64,000 nucleotides of DNA from BOKV01 sp041739465 (GTDB lineage Bacteria > Pseudomonadota > Alphaproteobacteria > Rhizobiales > Rhizobiaceae). Positions 44,297-53,504 of this stretch are shown here, piece by piece. Position numbers and translations under genes: made by a program. Numbering within the stretch: the first letter of the stretch is position 1; each line of letters opens with the position of its first letter. The stretch spans positions 3,018-67,017 of the forward strand of contig JBGSNX010000041.1 of the NCBI GenBank assembly GCA_041739465.1, in the 5' to 3' direction. The notes beneath the pieces were generated by a model, which was not told the origin of the DNA, searched no databases, and saw only the letters and a program-made list of their open reading frames with translations.

Positions 44297-44641
44297 TCAG
44301 CGGGCGCGCTTGCGCAAATGATAGGTGAAAGCCAGCGCCACGCAGTGCCGAAGCTCGTTTTCCGGCAATTTTTCGTTGGCGCGAAGCACGATTGCCCTGT
44401 TGCCTTCGAAGGTCAGCACATCGGCATAGATTTCGCGGAACTCATCCACCAGGCCGGTGTGGCAAATGAACATCAGCGCCATGTCGCCGCCAGCACGGTT
44501 TTCGAGGCGGACCGAACTGCCGATTTTCGGTTTTTCCGGCGTGAAACTGGGATTTCCCCATTTGACGGTTTCGGCGATGGCGCCAACGCCCCGGGTTTCT
44601 TCCGCCGCCATGGCGATCAATGCGCGCAGCCTATTTTCCAT
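44297..44641 (-). CDS. DUF1801 domain-containing protein
   Basis: The 114-residue cytosolic protein has the YdhG/DUF1801 pattern: LIAMAAEETRGVGAIAETVK, WGNPSFTPEKPKIGSS and ALMFICHTGLVDEFREIYAD, then LTFEGNRAIVLRANEKLPE. The function is unknown. The ATG at 44641 overlaps the tag stop by 11 bases, so the two are likely co-translated. Confidence 0.75.
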   Translation of the reverse strand: MENRLRALIAMAAEETRGVGAIAETVKWGNPSFTPEKPKIGSSVRLENRAGGDMALMFICHTGLVDEFREIYADVLTFEGNRAIVLRANEKLPENELRHCVALAFTYHLRKRAR

Positions 44642-45299
44642 CGGACTTCGCCGAAGGTGGGTGGAACCGCTTGCGCTCCAATATTGCCTGTTCGCGGCAA
44701 TAACATTCTTCCATGTGGTCGTTGACCATTCCCATGGCCTGCATGAAAGCATAGCAGGTGGTGGGTCCGACAAACGACCAGCCGCGCTTTCGCAAATCCT
44801 TCGACAACGCAATTGAAGCAGGACTGGTCGGATTGGCCATCGCCCATGCCCAGGTCAACTTTGCTGGCCGCTCGGCAGCAGGTGGCTCAAATGACCAGAA
44901 ATAGTCGACAAGCGAGCCTTTTTCCTTGACCAGTTCAAGGGCGCGGTTCGCATTGTTGATGGTGGAAACGATCTTGCCGCGATGGCGGACGATGCCGGCA
45001 TCAAGCAGCAGGCGTTCGACATCGTCCTGCCCCATCGCGGCAACTTTGGTGATGTCAAAATCATGAAAGGCGGCGCGGAAGTTCTCGCGCTTTCGCAGGA
45101 TTGTCAGCCAGGAGAGGCCGGACTGGAACCCTTCAAGGCAGATTTTCTCAAACAGGCGCGTGTCGTTCTGGACCGGCCTGCCCCATTCCTCATCATGGTA
45201 GGCTTCGTAGAGGGGCAAGCCGCCATGCCAGGCGCACCGGATGCGCCCATCCGTGCCGAGCATCGTGCCGCGGGGCAATTCTTTGTGTTCACCTTCCAT
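44631..45299 (-). CDS. tag: DNA-3-methyladenine glycosylase I
   Basis: The 222-residue enzyme removes 3-methyladenine from alkylated DNA. It has RCAWHGGLPLYEAYHDEEWG, LFEKICLEGFQSGLSWLTIL, NFRAAFHDFDITKVA, LDAGIVRHRGKI and the C-terminal YCREQ region; the cysteine and histidines of the zinc snap are C (RCAWH), H and the C-terminal C. The ATG at 45299 is favoured since AAGGA is nine bases away; ATG at 45308 would leave no spacing. It is divergent from the DUF2927 gene. Confidence 0.94.
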   Translation of the reverse strand: MEGEHKELPRGTMLGTDGRIRCAWHGGLPLYEAYHDEEWGRPVQNDTRLFEKICLEGFQSGLSWLTILRKRENFRAAFHDFDITKVAAMGQDDVERLLLDAGIVRHRGKIVSTINNANRALELVKEKGSLVDYFWSFEPPAAERPAKLTWAWAMANPTSPASIALSKDLRKRGWSFVGPTTCYAFMQAMGMVNDHMEECYCREQAILERKRFHPPSAKSDGK

Positions 45300-45398
45300 A
45301 CCTGCCATCCTTGCAAAAAAGCTGAAGCTTTCCAAATCTTGATCAATCGGCTTTATTGCCGGAAGGAATCAGCAAGACGAAGGCCATTTGCCCGCCCC

Positions 45399-46115
45399 AT
45401 GACATATTCCGGATTTTTCAGACAATGGAAGCAAGCATTGCTTGCGCTGTCGATATTGTTGACAGCTCCTGCCGCGCGTGCCGCCAGCGATGCTGAAATC
45501 ATTCGCGGCTTCAACCTGACTGTGTTCGGGGCGGAATACTCGCCGTTCGGCCTGCAATCCAATTATGTGCGCAAATTCAACGGAACGGTTCGATTCTACA
45601 TCGACAACCGGGCGAAAAGGAACCGCACTGGTGAAATCCGGGCATTCATCCAGTCGTTGAACGGGCTGGTAGGCGGGCTGTCAACGCAGGTGGTGTCATC
45701 GCCGCAACGGGCAAATTTCATCGTTTATGTGGTAGATCGCAAGGATTATGTGGCGACGGTTCGGTCCGATGTTTATGGCCGATCCACTGCCAGCACGCCG
45801 GGAAAATGTCTGGTGCGCTCGGTGTTTTCGACATCTGGCATCAAGCGTTCAGATGCTGTGGTCGTTTCGGATGAGGGAGAAGCGCTTTTCAACCGCTGCA
45901 AAACCGAAGAAATCCTGCAGGGGCTTGGTCCGCTCAACGAACATCCTTCGCTTACCGAAAGCATGTTCAACGACCGCACCCGCCACACATCATTCACCCG
46001 TTTTGACCGGTTGATCCTCAACATGTTGTACGACCGCCGGATCAAGAACGGCGACACCTTGCAATCGGTGCAGGAACTTCTTCCAGCTGTGTTGCGCGAC
46101 GCAAAACGGCGTTAA
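45399..46115 (+). CDS. DUF2927 family secreted protein
   Basis: The 238-residue protein has a Sec signal peptide (WKQALLALSILLTAPAARA, cut near residue 30) and a mature DUF2927 domain: EIIRGFNLTVFGAEY, YVRKFNGTVRFYIDN, CLVRSVFSTSGI, and HTSFTRFDRLILNMLYDRRI. Two cysteines may form a disulfide. The fold resembles a metallopeptidase-like family found in Rhizobiales, with no confirmed activity; I see no HExxH. It sits between tag and the first L,D-transpeptidase gene. Confidence 0.75.
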   Translation: MTYSGFFRQWKQALLALSILLTAPAARAASDAEIIRGFNLTVFGAEYSPFGLQSNYVRKFNGTVRFYIDNRAKRNRTGEIRAFIQSLNGLVGGLSTQVVSSPQRANFIVYVVDRKDYVATVRSDVYGRSTASTPGKCLVRSVFSTSGIKRSDAVVVSDEGEALFNRCKTEEILQGLGPLNEHPSLTESMFNDRTRHTSFTRFDRLILNMLYDRRIKNGDTLQSVQELLPAVLRDAKRR

Positions 46116-46289
46116 TCATTCGCTAACCATTTGTGGCAACCGGACAGTTACCATGTTGCGAAGTGGTGCCCATAGTTACTGGCGCGTTCACCATTTTCTT
46201 TCACCTGTTGCGACATGCTTTATGCGTGATTAATCGCGTTCATGCGCCATCCTCAAGGCGCGGCGCCGACGTTTTGTAAGGTGTACGTC

Positions 46290-47102
46290 ATGAACAAGAC
46301 CGCATTGATGCTTTGCGGCATTGCCGCATTCACCCTCATTCCAACTGCGGATGCAACTGCGCAGAGCGGGCAGAGATACCGCACCCCAGGGGCCGTGGTG
46401 CTGTCGCCAGACCTTACCGATCCATGGGTTTTGCAATTGTCACGCAAGCCGACACGCAATGGCCGGTATGCGGTTGAAACCTCGACAATTCACGTTCCAA
46501 TCCGCCCTGCCCGCCGCCAGGCCTACAATCTGAGCACGGTCACGCCGCTGCAGGCAGACCCGGTGCGCCGCAATCTGAAGAGCGCCAGCCAACCATTGCC
46601 TGCCAGTGTGCCCCAGTCGGAACAAACCCGTCCGGAGCGGGAGTTCGATCCAAAATTCGAGATGCAAATTGTCGATTATGGCGGCGAGCACGCGCCCGGA
46701 ACGGTGATCATCGATACCGAAGAGCGGTTCTTGTATCTGGTGGAATCAGGTGGAACTGCCCGCAGGTACGGCGTTGGCGTGGGCAAGCCGGGATTTGAGT
46801 GGGCCGGCCAGCACAAGGTTACCCGCAAGGCGGAGTGGCCGGGCTGGACACCGCCACCCGAAATGATTGCCCGCGAAAAGGCCAAGGGCAAGATCCTGCC
46901 TGCACACATGAAAGGCGGCCCGGAAAATCCGCTCGGTGCGCGGGCCATGTACCTTGGCAGCTCGCTCTATCGCATTCACGGCACCAACCAGCCGTGGTCA
47001 ATTGGCAAGGCGGTATCTTCGGGATGCATCCGCATGCGCAATGAGGATGTCATGGACCTTTACGAGCGCGTGGGTGTCGGCACCAGGGTCATCGTATCCT
47101 GA
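46290..47102 (+). CDS. L,D-transpeptidase (YkuD domain), first copy
   Basis: The 270-residue exported enzyme has a signal peptide (ALMLCGIAAFTLIPTADATA) and an N-terminal linker of about 110 residues, then a YkuD domain from about residue 128 (PGTVIIDTEERFLYLVESGG) with RIHGTNQPWSIG and the catalytic SSGCIRMRNEDV. Such enzymes make 3-3 peptidoglycan cross-links or attach lipoproteins. GTAAGG precedes the start ATG. It is followed by a terminator, so it has its own transcript and is a paralogue of the next gene. Confidence 0.93.
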   Translation: MNKTALMLCGIAAFTLIPTADATAQSGQRYRTPGAVVLSPDLTDPWVLQLSRKPTRNGRYAVETSTIHVPIRPARRQAYNLSTVTPLQADPVRRNLKSASQPLPASVPQSEQTRPEREFDPKFEMQIVDYGGEHAPGTVIIDTEERFLYLVESGGTARRYGVGVGKPGFEWAGQHKVTRKAEWPGWTPPPEMIAREKAKGKILPAHMKGGPENPLGARAMYLGSSLYRIHGTNQPWSIGKAVSSGCIRMRNEDVMDLYERVGVGTRVIVS

Positions 47103-47125
47103 AAAGGCCGCTTGGCTGATACCCC

Positions 47126-47164
47126 AGCACGGGCTGCAAAGGGCTGCGGCCTGTGCTTTTTTTT
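47126..47164 (+). terminator. Rho-independent terminator after the first L,D-transpeptidase
   Basis: AGCACGGGCTGC (47126-47137) pairs with GCGGCCTGTGCT (47146-47157), with G-U or mismatch in two positions, and a run of eight Ts follows. Confidence 0.75.
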
Positions 47165-47312
47165 CCACAACAAGGCCAAAAATGGCTACCTGACGTTTAT
47201 GTGAGGGCCGCCAAGCCTTGCCTCACGGAAAACTTGACCGTAGCATCTCCCCACAGTTTGCGTGGTGCGTGTGCGTATGTTCGCAAGCACCCACAACCAA
47301 AGGGAAGAACCG

Positions 47313-48014
47313 ATGTTTTCAAGAACCGCGATTGCAATGGCATTCATTGCCGGAGCCACGGTAGCAGCCATTCTGCCATTTGCGAGCGAAGCGCGTGCAG
47401 AACGCGTTTTCAACGTAGCCGAACAGCGCTGGGAAGAAGTAGACTTGACCCGCCGTCAGGCAATGCGCGGCGTTCCGGCGAAATTCACCCGCCGCAGCGT
47501 GCTTGTGGCAACCAAGGAAGCCCCCGGCACCATCGTTATCGATACCAACAACAAGTTCCTCTACCACATCACCGGACCCGGCTCTGCAACCCGCTACGGC
47601 GTGGGTGTTGGCCGTGAAGGCTTTGGTTGGAGCGGTGTAGTGAGCATCGGTGCAAAGAAGGAATGGCCGACATGGACGCCGCCTGCAGAAATGCGCGCGC
47701 GTGAACGTGCCCAGGGCCGCATCCTGCCGGTCAGCATGAAGGGCGGACCGGAAAACCCGCTCGGCGCACGGGCCATGTATCTCTACAAGGGCGGTCAGGA
47801 CACCATCTACCGCATTCACGGCACCAACCAGCCATGGTCAATCGGCCTCAACCTCTCATCGGGTTGCATCCGCATGATGAACAAGGATGTTGAGCATCTT
47901 TATTCAAAGGCGGGTGTTGGCACCAAGGTAATTGTTGTCGGACCTGGCGAGAATGCCAGCAGGTATGTCGCAGAAGGCCTTGGCGGAGCACTTGGCGCAA
48001 TATTCGGCGGCTGA
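47313..48014 (+). CDS. L,D-transpeptidase (YkuD domain), second copy
   Basis: The 233-residue paralogue has a signal peptide (AMAFIAGATVAAILPFASEA, cut near ARAE) and a much shorter linker. The YkuD domain shows APGTIVIDTNNKFLYHITG, ARAMYLYKGGQDTIYRIHG and the catalytic LSSGCIRMMNKDV. The sequence from PGT to the end is close to that of the first copy, so the two arose by duplication. The ATG follows AAGGGAAG. It has its own terminator. Confidence 0.93.
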   Translation: MFSRTAIAMAFIAGATVAAILPFASEARAERVFNVAEQRWEEVDLTRRQAMRGVPAKFTRRSVLVATKEAPGTIVIDTNNKFLYHITGPGSATRYGVGVGREGFGWSGVVSIGAKKEWPTWTPPAEMRARERAQGRILPVSMKGGPENPLGARAMYLYKGGQDTIYRIHGTNQPWSIGLNLSSGCIRMMNKDVEHLYSKAGVGTKVIVVGPGENASRYVAEGLGGALGAIFGG

Positions 48015-48035
48015 ACGCGGAATTGAATACCAACA

Positions 48036-48066
48036 AAAAAGCCCGCCATTTGGCGGGCTTTTTCAT
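48036..48066. terminator. Bidirectional terminator between the second L,D-transpeptidase and glcF
   Basis: A-tract, GCCCGCC-ATTT-GGCGGGC and T-tract make a seven-base-pair hairpin that can act in both directions. Confidence 0.85.
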
Positions 48067-48091
48067 GAGTTCCTTGGGCGCTACGACGACA

Positions 48092-49402
48092 TCAAAGCCC
48101 GTTGGGCAGGTTCTGCGGTCGTTTTCCACCATGTGCCCAATTGAGAATTTCCACTGTGTGAATGATCGGTGTGCCAGTGCCTGAGGCAATCTGGGTGATG
48201 CAGCCGATGTTGCCCGCAGCAATCAGATCCGGCTTTGTGCGGGCAATGTTTGCCAGTTTGCGGGTCTTCAACTGGCCAGCGATTTCCGATTGCAGGATGT
48301 TGTAGGTGCCCGCAGAACCGCAGCACAAATGCCCCTCCGGCACATCAAGTACCGTGAACCCGGCAGCTGCCAGCAGCCGTTTGGGCTGGTCCTTGATTTT
48401 CTGGCCATGCTGCATCGAGCAGGCCGAGTGATAGGCAAGGCGCATGCCCTTGCCGGCTCCAACCTTGGGCAGGTCCAGAGTGGTCAGATATTCTGTAATG
48501 TCCTTGGCAAGCGCGGAGATGCGTTTCGCTTTGGCGGAGTAAGCCGGATCAAGCCGCAGCATGTGGCCATAGTCCTTGACCGTGGTCCCGCATCCTGACG
48601 TGGTAATGATGATGGCATCCAGCCCACCCGTCTGTTCCACATTGATCCACGCATCGACATTGCGGCGGGCAGCAGCAAGCGCGTCTTCCTCGCGGCCCAT
48701 GTGGTGCACCAGCGCACCGCAACAGCCTTCGCCCTGCGGAACCACAACTTCAACTCCAAGCCGCCCGAGCAATTCGACGGTCGCCTCGTTGATGCGCGGG
48801 TTGAGCACTGGCTGAGCGCAGCCGGACAGTATGGCCACCCTGCCCTTGCGCGCTCCCAGCGGCGCATGCGTGCCGGTAGCAGCAGCCCCGGTCGGGCTTG
48901 GCAATTGCGATGGGGCGAGCCTCAACATCGCGGCGGCAGGCTTGAATGCCGGAATTTTGTCCAGCAGACCGGCAAACGGCTTGCCCAACCGCGCAAAGCG
49001 GGTGGCAATCTGAAACCGCGCCGGATAGGGCAGGATTGCTGCCAGCAGCAGCCGCCAGAAACGGTCTACCAACGGGCGCTTATAGGTCTTTTCAATGTGG
49101 GCGCGGGCGTGATCGACCAGATGCATATAATTGACGCCTGATGGGCAGGTTGTCATGCAGGCAAGGCAGGAGAGGCAGCGGTCTATGTGTTTCACGAAGC
49201 GGGCATCGGCCGGCTTGTCGTTTTCGAGCACATCCTTGATGAGATAGATGCGCCCGCGCGGGCTATCGAGTTCATCGCCCAGCGTCAGATAGGTCGGGCA
49301 GGTTGCGGTACAGAAGCCGCAATGCACGCATTTGCGCAAAATGGATTCAGCATGGGCGACATGCGGGTCGGCAAGCTGTTCGGGTGAAAAGACTGTCTGC
49401 AT
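48092..49402 (-). CDS. glcF: Glycolate oxidase iron-sulfur subunit
   Basis: The 436-residue protein carries two 4Fe-4S binding motifs, CVHCGFCTATCPTY and CLSCLACMTTCPSG, and two CCG domains: GEGCCGALVHHMG and GHLCCGSAGTYN. It passes electrons from the GlcD/GlcE flavoproteins to the respiratory chain, in the membrane-attached glycolate/D-lactate oxidase. It is downstream of glcD, glcE and a small membrane protein gene on the same strand. Confidence 0.95.
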   Translation of the reverse strand: MQTVFSPEQLADPHVAHAESILRKCVHCGFCTATCPTYLTLGDELDSPRGRIYLIKDVLENDKPADARFVKHIDRCLSCLACMTTCPSGVNYMHLVDHARAHIEKTYKRPLVDRFWRLLLAAILPYPARFQIATRFARLGKPFAGLLDKIPAFKPAAAMLRLAPSQLPSPTGAAATGTHAPLGARKGRVAILSGCAQPVLNPRINEATVELLGRLGVEVVVPQGEGCCGALVHHMGREEDALAAARRNVDAWINVEQTGGLDAIIITTSGCGTTVKDYGHMLRLDPAYSAKAKRISALAKDITEYLTTLDLPKVGAGKGMRLAYHSACSMQHGQKIKDQPKRLLAAAGFTVLDVPEGHLCCGSAGTYNILQSEIAGQLKTRKLANIARTKPDLIAAGNIGCITQIASGTGTPIIHTVEILNWAHGGKRPQNLPNGL

Positions 49403-49465
49403 GTCAGGCTGCCCGCGCCGGGCTGCGAAAAAGCAGCCCGGATTGATTTTGCCAGGCGATCGAAA

Positions 49466-49849
49466 TCAGAACATCCAGCTTAGCGGATTGGCAATCGGCT
49501 CGCCGCGGTTGAGCTTTTGCAGCCCGGTAACGAGGCGGATGATCATCCAGATGAAGGTTGCAAGCAGAACCAGAATGCCGATCAGCACAAAGGTCAAGAT
49601 GGCCCCGATGACCGAGTACAGAAACCCGATCCAGAACGTCCGGATGAGCCAGGTGTAATGGCTGTCGACGATGCCACCGGCCTTGCCCCGGTTGATGTAG
49701 GCCAATACCAGGCCGACGATTGTGGTGATGCCGACCAGAAAACCGACGAGGTACAAAACATAGATCAACTGTGCATTCTGCGTGCCAGGATCCATCATCC
49801 CGGCGGCGGCTTTGACATTGTTGTCCTGTGGCTGAAAGTTGTCGCTCAT
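49466..49849 (-). CDS. Small DUF4870-type membrane protein between glcE and glcF
   Basis: The 127-residue protein has about three transmembrane helices (LIYVLYLVGFLVGITTIVGL and others) and DUF4870-like traits such as GIVDSHYTWLIRTFWIGFLY and LVTGLQKLNRGEPIANP. The function is unknown. The ATG at 49849 follows AAGGGG. It lies 29 bases after glcE and 63 before glcF, so it is transcribed inside the glycolate oxidase operon; it could be a membrane anchor for the complex, but this is inference. Confidence 0.75.
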   Translation of the reverse strand: MSDNFQPQDNNVKAAAGMMDPGTQNAQLIYVLYLVGFLVGITTIVGLVLAYINRGKAGGIVDSHYTWLIRTFWIGFLYSVIGAILTFVLIGILVLLATFIWMIIRLVTGLQKLNRGEPIANPLSWMF

Positions 49850-49878
49850 GTTCGTCGATCCCCTTGACGATTTGAAGT

Positions 49879-51063
49879 TCAAGCAGCGACATTGAAGCCC
49901 ATCCATCCACGGTTGAAAATGCCCTTGGGGTCAAATTGGCGGCGCAACTGGGCGGAGAGCATGCCGATTGCCGCAGATTGTGGCTGAAAAGCCGCCTGCG
50001 ATGGCTCCAGCAATTCGGACTTGCGCACAATTTGCGCGCTGCCGCCGGTTTTCTGCATGGCAAAGGCCAATACCTCGGACATCTGCGAATCATCGGCATC
50101 GACTGCCCGAAGCCAGACAAGCCCGCCGCCCCAGTCCAGAAGCGTCTCGATTGCCAGTTTGCTGGAAATGCCGTCGATCAAAGCGGGGGCACTGGAAGGC
50201 CTCACTGACACCCGCCACACCGACCCCGGCTTGCCCGCAAACGGTTCGACATCGCGGACCGATTTCCATATCTGCGTGCTGGTGGCAGGATCAAACACGG
50301 TTTGGCTTTCACCAAATTCAGCAAGCTGGGATGCCAGTTTTTGAGCGCGATACCGCACCGAGCTTTCAAACCCTTCCAGACGAACAAAGGTTTGTGCTTC
50401 CCCGCCTTCGCCAAGATGCGCGGCACCGTTCACATCGAAGGGCGAACCCAGCGCCAGCGAGAGAGCCTCCACCGCTTTCTGCGTCGACAAACCGCGCAAG
50501 ACCAATGTGCCGGTGGTTTCTGGCTTGGGCAAGACCTTGAACGTGATCTCGCTCAGCACACCGAGCGTGCCCCACGCGCCGCACATCAGCTTTACCAGAT
50601 CATAGCCGGTGACGTTTTTCATCACCCGGCCGCCGTTCTTGATGATGGTGCCGGAGCCATCGACAAAGCGAACTCCGATGGCGCTGTCGCGAACCGAGCC
50701 GGCCTGGATGCGTCGCGGTCCGGCAGATGCTGCAGAAACCATCCCGCCAATGGTGGGCTCGCCAACGGTTCCCAGCAGCATGCGCCAGTCAGATGGCTCA
50801 AACGGCAGATGCTGGCCCTCAGCTGCCAACGCAGTTGCTACTTGCGCAACAGGAGTGCCTGCCTTTGCCGCGATTGTCAGAGCTGCGGGTTCATACAAGG
50901 TGATGCCGTTGAGGCCTGCAGTCGATAATCTGTCGGGCAAGGTTTGCGTGGAAATACGCCGCGTGCCGCCCCCGGCAATTTCCATCGGTCGGGCAAGCGC
51001 TGCCGATTGCGCAACCATCTGCGACAATTCGGTTTCGGAGTGCGGCTGCAGGAGTTGTACCAT
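49879..51063 (-). CDS. glcE: Glycolate oxidase FAD-binding subunit
   Basis: The 394-residue protein has the FAD-binding type 4 domain: ARPMEIAGGGTRR, LTIAAKAGTPVAQVATALAA, LGTVGEPTIGGMVSAA and NVTGYDLVKLMCGAWGTLG, followed by the C-terminal cap ending RRQFDPKGIFNRGWM. With GlcD and GlcF it forms the glycolate-oxidising complex. The ATG at 51063 follows the glcD stop by five bases, so they are coupled. Longer frames from 51150 lack family sequence. Confidence 0.94.
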   Translation of the reverse strand: MVQLLQPHSETELSQMVAQSAALARPMEIAGGGTRRISTQTLPDRLSTAGLNGITLYEPAALTIAAKAGTPVAQVATALAAEGQHLPFEPSDWRMLLGTVGEPTIGGMVSAASAGPRRIQAGSVRDSAIGVRFVDGSGTIIKNGGRVMKNVTGYDLVKLMCGAWGTLGVLSEITFKVLPKPETTGTLVLRGLSTQKAVEALSLALGSPFDVNGAAHLGEGGEAQTFVRLEGFESSVRYRAQKLASQLAEFGESQTVFDPATSTQIWKSVRDVEPFAGKPGSVWRVSVRPSSAPALIDGISSKLAIETLLDWGGGLVWLRAVDADDSQMSEVLAFAMQKTGGSAQIVRKSELLEPSQAAFQPQSAAIGMLSAQLRRQFDPKGIFNRGWMGFNVAA

Positions 51064-51068
51064 TGCAA

Positions 51069-52536
51069 TCAGGCCGCCGCACGCTGGTTGCGGTGGCGAC
51101 GCGAATGGCTGACGTCCATCGGGAAGACCTTGGCTGGATTGAGCAGCCATGCCGGATCAAAAACGTCCTTCACTCGCATCTGGATTTCCATGTCATCACG
51201 GGTGAACTGGTGGTGCATCAGCTCCCGCTTTTCGATACCGACCCCGTGCTCCCCGGTCAGGCATCCGCCAACTTCAACACACAGCCGCAGGATGTCGGAG
51301 CCGAAATCCTCGCATTTTTCCTGGTCGCCCGGCTTGTTGGCGTCAAACAGGATCAGCGGGTGCAGATTGCCGTCGCCTGCATGGAAAACATTGGCAACAC
51401 CCAAGCCGTATTCCTTGGCCATTTCGCCCATCCGGCGAAGCACAAAAGGCAGTTGGGATGTTGGAATGGTGCCGTCCATGCACATGTAATCGGCCATCTG
51501 TCCCATCGCGCCAAAGGCAGCCTTTCGGCCTTTCCAGATCAGGTCTGACTGGGCGGCGGATTCGCTCTCGCGCATCACCTTGGGCGCATGGCGCGCCGCC
51601 ACTTCCTTGATGCGGGCCAGTTGGTCGTCAATTTCCTGCGGCGATCCTTCCACTTCAACGATCAGCAGCGCTTCTACATCTGTCGGATAACCGGCATGGG
51701 CGAAGTTTTCACAAGCGATGATGGCTGGGCCATCCATGAACTCCATCGCGACCGGCAAGACCCCGGACTTGATGATATCTGCGACACAGGCCCCGGCAAC
51801 TTCACTGTCATCAAAGCCCATCAGGATCGGCCTTGCGCCTTCAGGCTTGCGCAGGATGCGCAGCACCGCTTCGGTCACGATGCCGAACTGGCCTTCAGAA
51901 CCGCACACAATGCCCAAAAGGTCATAGCCCGCGCCATCGCACCATGGGCCGCCGATTTCAACGATCTCACCATCCATGGTGACCATGGTCACACCGAGCA
52001 GATTGTTGGTGGTCACGCCATATTTGAGGCAATGGGCACCGCCCGAATTCATGGCGATGTTGCCGGCAATGGCGCAGGCCAGCTGGCTCGAAGGGTCCGG
52101 CGCATAAAAGAAGCCCTCCGCTTCCACCGAGGCCGAGACGTTCAAATTGGTTATGCCTGCTTCAACCCTGATGTAGCGGTCGGGAAAGTTGGTTTCGAGC
52201 ACCTTGTAGAGGCGCGAAACGCCTACAACCACACAATCGGCGGTGGGCAATGCACCACCGGCAAGGGATGTGCCGGAACCGCGCGGGACAACCGGGACAC
52301 CGAACCTTGCGCAGACCTTCAAAATCTTGGCCACATCGCCAGTCGAACGTGGCAGAACCACCGCCAGCGGCGGACACCGGTAGGCGGTCAGCGCGTCGCA
52401 TTCATTCATAGGCGAGGGTTTCAGCCGGATCGGAAATCACGTCTTGCGCGCCAATGGCGTCAGCCAGCGCTGCCGTGATCTCTGCCTTGCGTGCAAGCAC
52501 CAGCGGATCGGGCAACGGCATCTCGATTCTTGACAT
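51069..52536 (-). pseudogene. glcD: Glycolate oxidase subunit GlcD, split by a 4-base duplication
   Basis: An intact GlcD would be 487 residues with FAD-linked domain PRGSGTSLAGG, NSGGAHCLKYGVTTNN and TGEHGVGIEKR, all present. The N-terminal 44 residues (from ATG 52536, with GGAGGA upstream, MSRIEMPLPDPLVL to ETLAYE) end at a TGA (52402-52404), while the rest, MNECDALTAYRCPP, is in another frame from 52409. The junction reads TATGAATGAATGCGAC; removing one copy of the 4-base repeat restores AYECDALTAY. The second frame can start on an ATG that overlaps the stop, so re-initiation might yield two pieces, but the mutation most likely breaks the gene or is a sequencing or assembly error. Confidence 0.85.
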
Positions 52537-52667
52537 GGTCTCCTCCAGGTCGTTCTGCGGGCCGTTGTTTGTTCGGCCTTTTTTCATGGTAACGCTTGTT
52601 GGCTCAGGGTTACAAGCCACACTGGTGTCACATCGGGAGAAGCGCCGCCATGCACCTTGTTGCTCTA

Positions 52668-52711
52668 TTGACGTCTACCGTCAGGCCCTAGATAGATTTG
52701 TGTCTCAGACA
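52668..52711 (+). promoter_or_regulatory. Candidate promoter and palindromic operator upstream of lutA
   Basis: TTGACG at 52668-52673 is followed by weak -10-like TAGATA at 52689-52694 (15-base spacer, short). Then comes a perfect palindrome TGTCTCAGACA at 52701-52711, 26 bases before the lutA start. Because glc and lut genes diverge here, a GntR-type lactate or glycolate regulator could bind; none is encoded in the window. Confidence 0.35.
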
Positions 52712-52736
52712 GTCAAAAACATTCTCTGCGTGGAAA

Positions 52737-53504
52737 ATGAAAACCGAAAAAAAGAAGCCCCGCGTCGGCCTGTTCGTCACTTGCCTTGTGGATCTGTTCA
52801 GGCCAAGCGTGGGGTTTGCCACGGTGGAGCTGCTGGAGCAGGCCGGCTGCGAGGTTGACGTACCTTTCGCGCAAACATGCTGCGGCCAGCCCGCGTACAA
52901 TTCCGGCGACCGCAAGGATGCACGCGAAATCGCCCGGCAGGTGATCGAGGCATTTGAGGGTTATGACTATGTGGTTGCCCCTTCAGGCTCCTGCGCAGGG
53001 ATGTTGAAGAAGCATTATGCCGAATTGTTTGCCGACGAACCCGCTTTTCACAAGCGCGCCGTTGCGTTTTCCATGCGTGTCCACGAACTCGTCAGCTTTC
53101 TGCATGATGTGCGCGGTATCAAGGAAGTATCAGCCAGTTTCGATGCAAAGGTTACTTATCACGATTCATGCTCCGGCCTGCGGGAGTTGGGCATCCAGAA
53201 TCAACCAAGGCAATTGCTAGCCAGCGTCAAGGGCGTGACCCTTGCCGAAATGAAAGGGCCTGACATCTGCTGCGGTTTTGGCGGCACGTTCTGCGTCAAA
53301 TATCCCGATGTTTCCAATGCGATCGTTGGCGAGAAAACCGCCTCGATCAATGCCACCGGCGCAGACCTGCTGCTTGCGGGGGATCTAGGCTGCCTCATGA
53401 ACATGTCCGGCAAGCTGAAGCGCGAGGGCAGCAAGGTCAAGGCAAGGCACATTGCCGAGGTCCTGGCGGGAATGACCTCTGAACCGGCTATCGGAGAAGG
53501 ATGA
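52737..53504 (+). CDS. lutA: L-lactate oxidation iron-sulfur protein LutA
   Basis: The 255-residue protein has two CCG (DUF162-partner, heterodisulfide-reductase-like) domains: FAQTCCGQPAYNSGD near residue 60 and DICCGFGGTFC near residue 177, each with the cysteines that coordinate iron-sulfur centres. With LutB and LutC it makes the LutABC oxidase that converts L-lactate to pyruvate. The ATG at 52737 is followed by a basic segment; no better start exists. It overlaps lutB by four bases. Confidence 0.93.
   Translation: MKTEKKKPRVGLFVTCLVDLFRPSVGFATVELLEQAGCEVDVPFAQTCCGQPAYNSGDRKDAREIARQVIEAFEGYDYVVAPSGSCAGMLKKHYAELFADEPAFHKRAVAFSMRVHELVSFLHDVRGIKEVSASFDAKVTYHDSCSGLRELGIQNQPRQLLASVKGVTLAEMKGPDICCGFGGTFCVKYPDVSNAIVGEKTASINATGADLLLAGDLGCLMNMSGKLKREGSKVKARHIAEVLAGMTSEPAIGEG

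Noticed and set aside
52585..52612. Weak inverted repeat GGTAAC...GTTAC before glcD
   Set aside because: Arms are only five bases with 17 between; too weak to claim as an operator.
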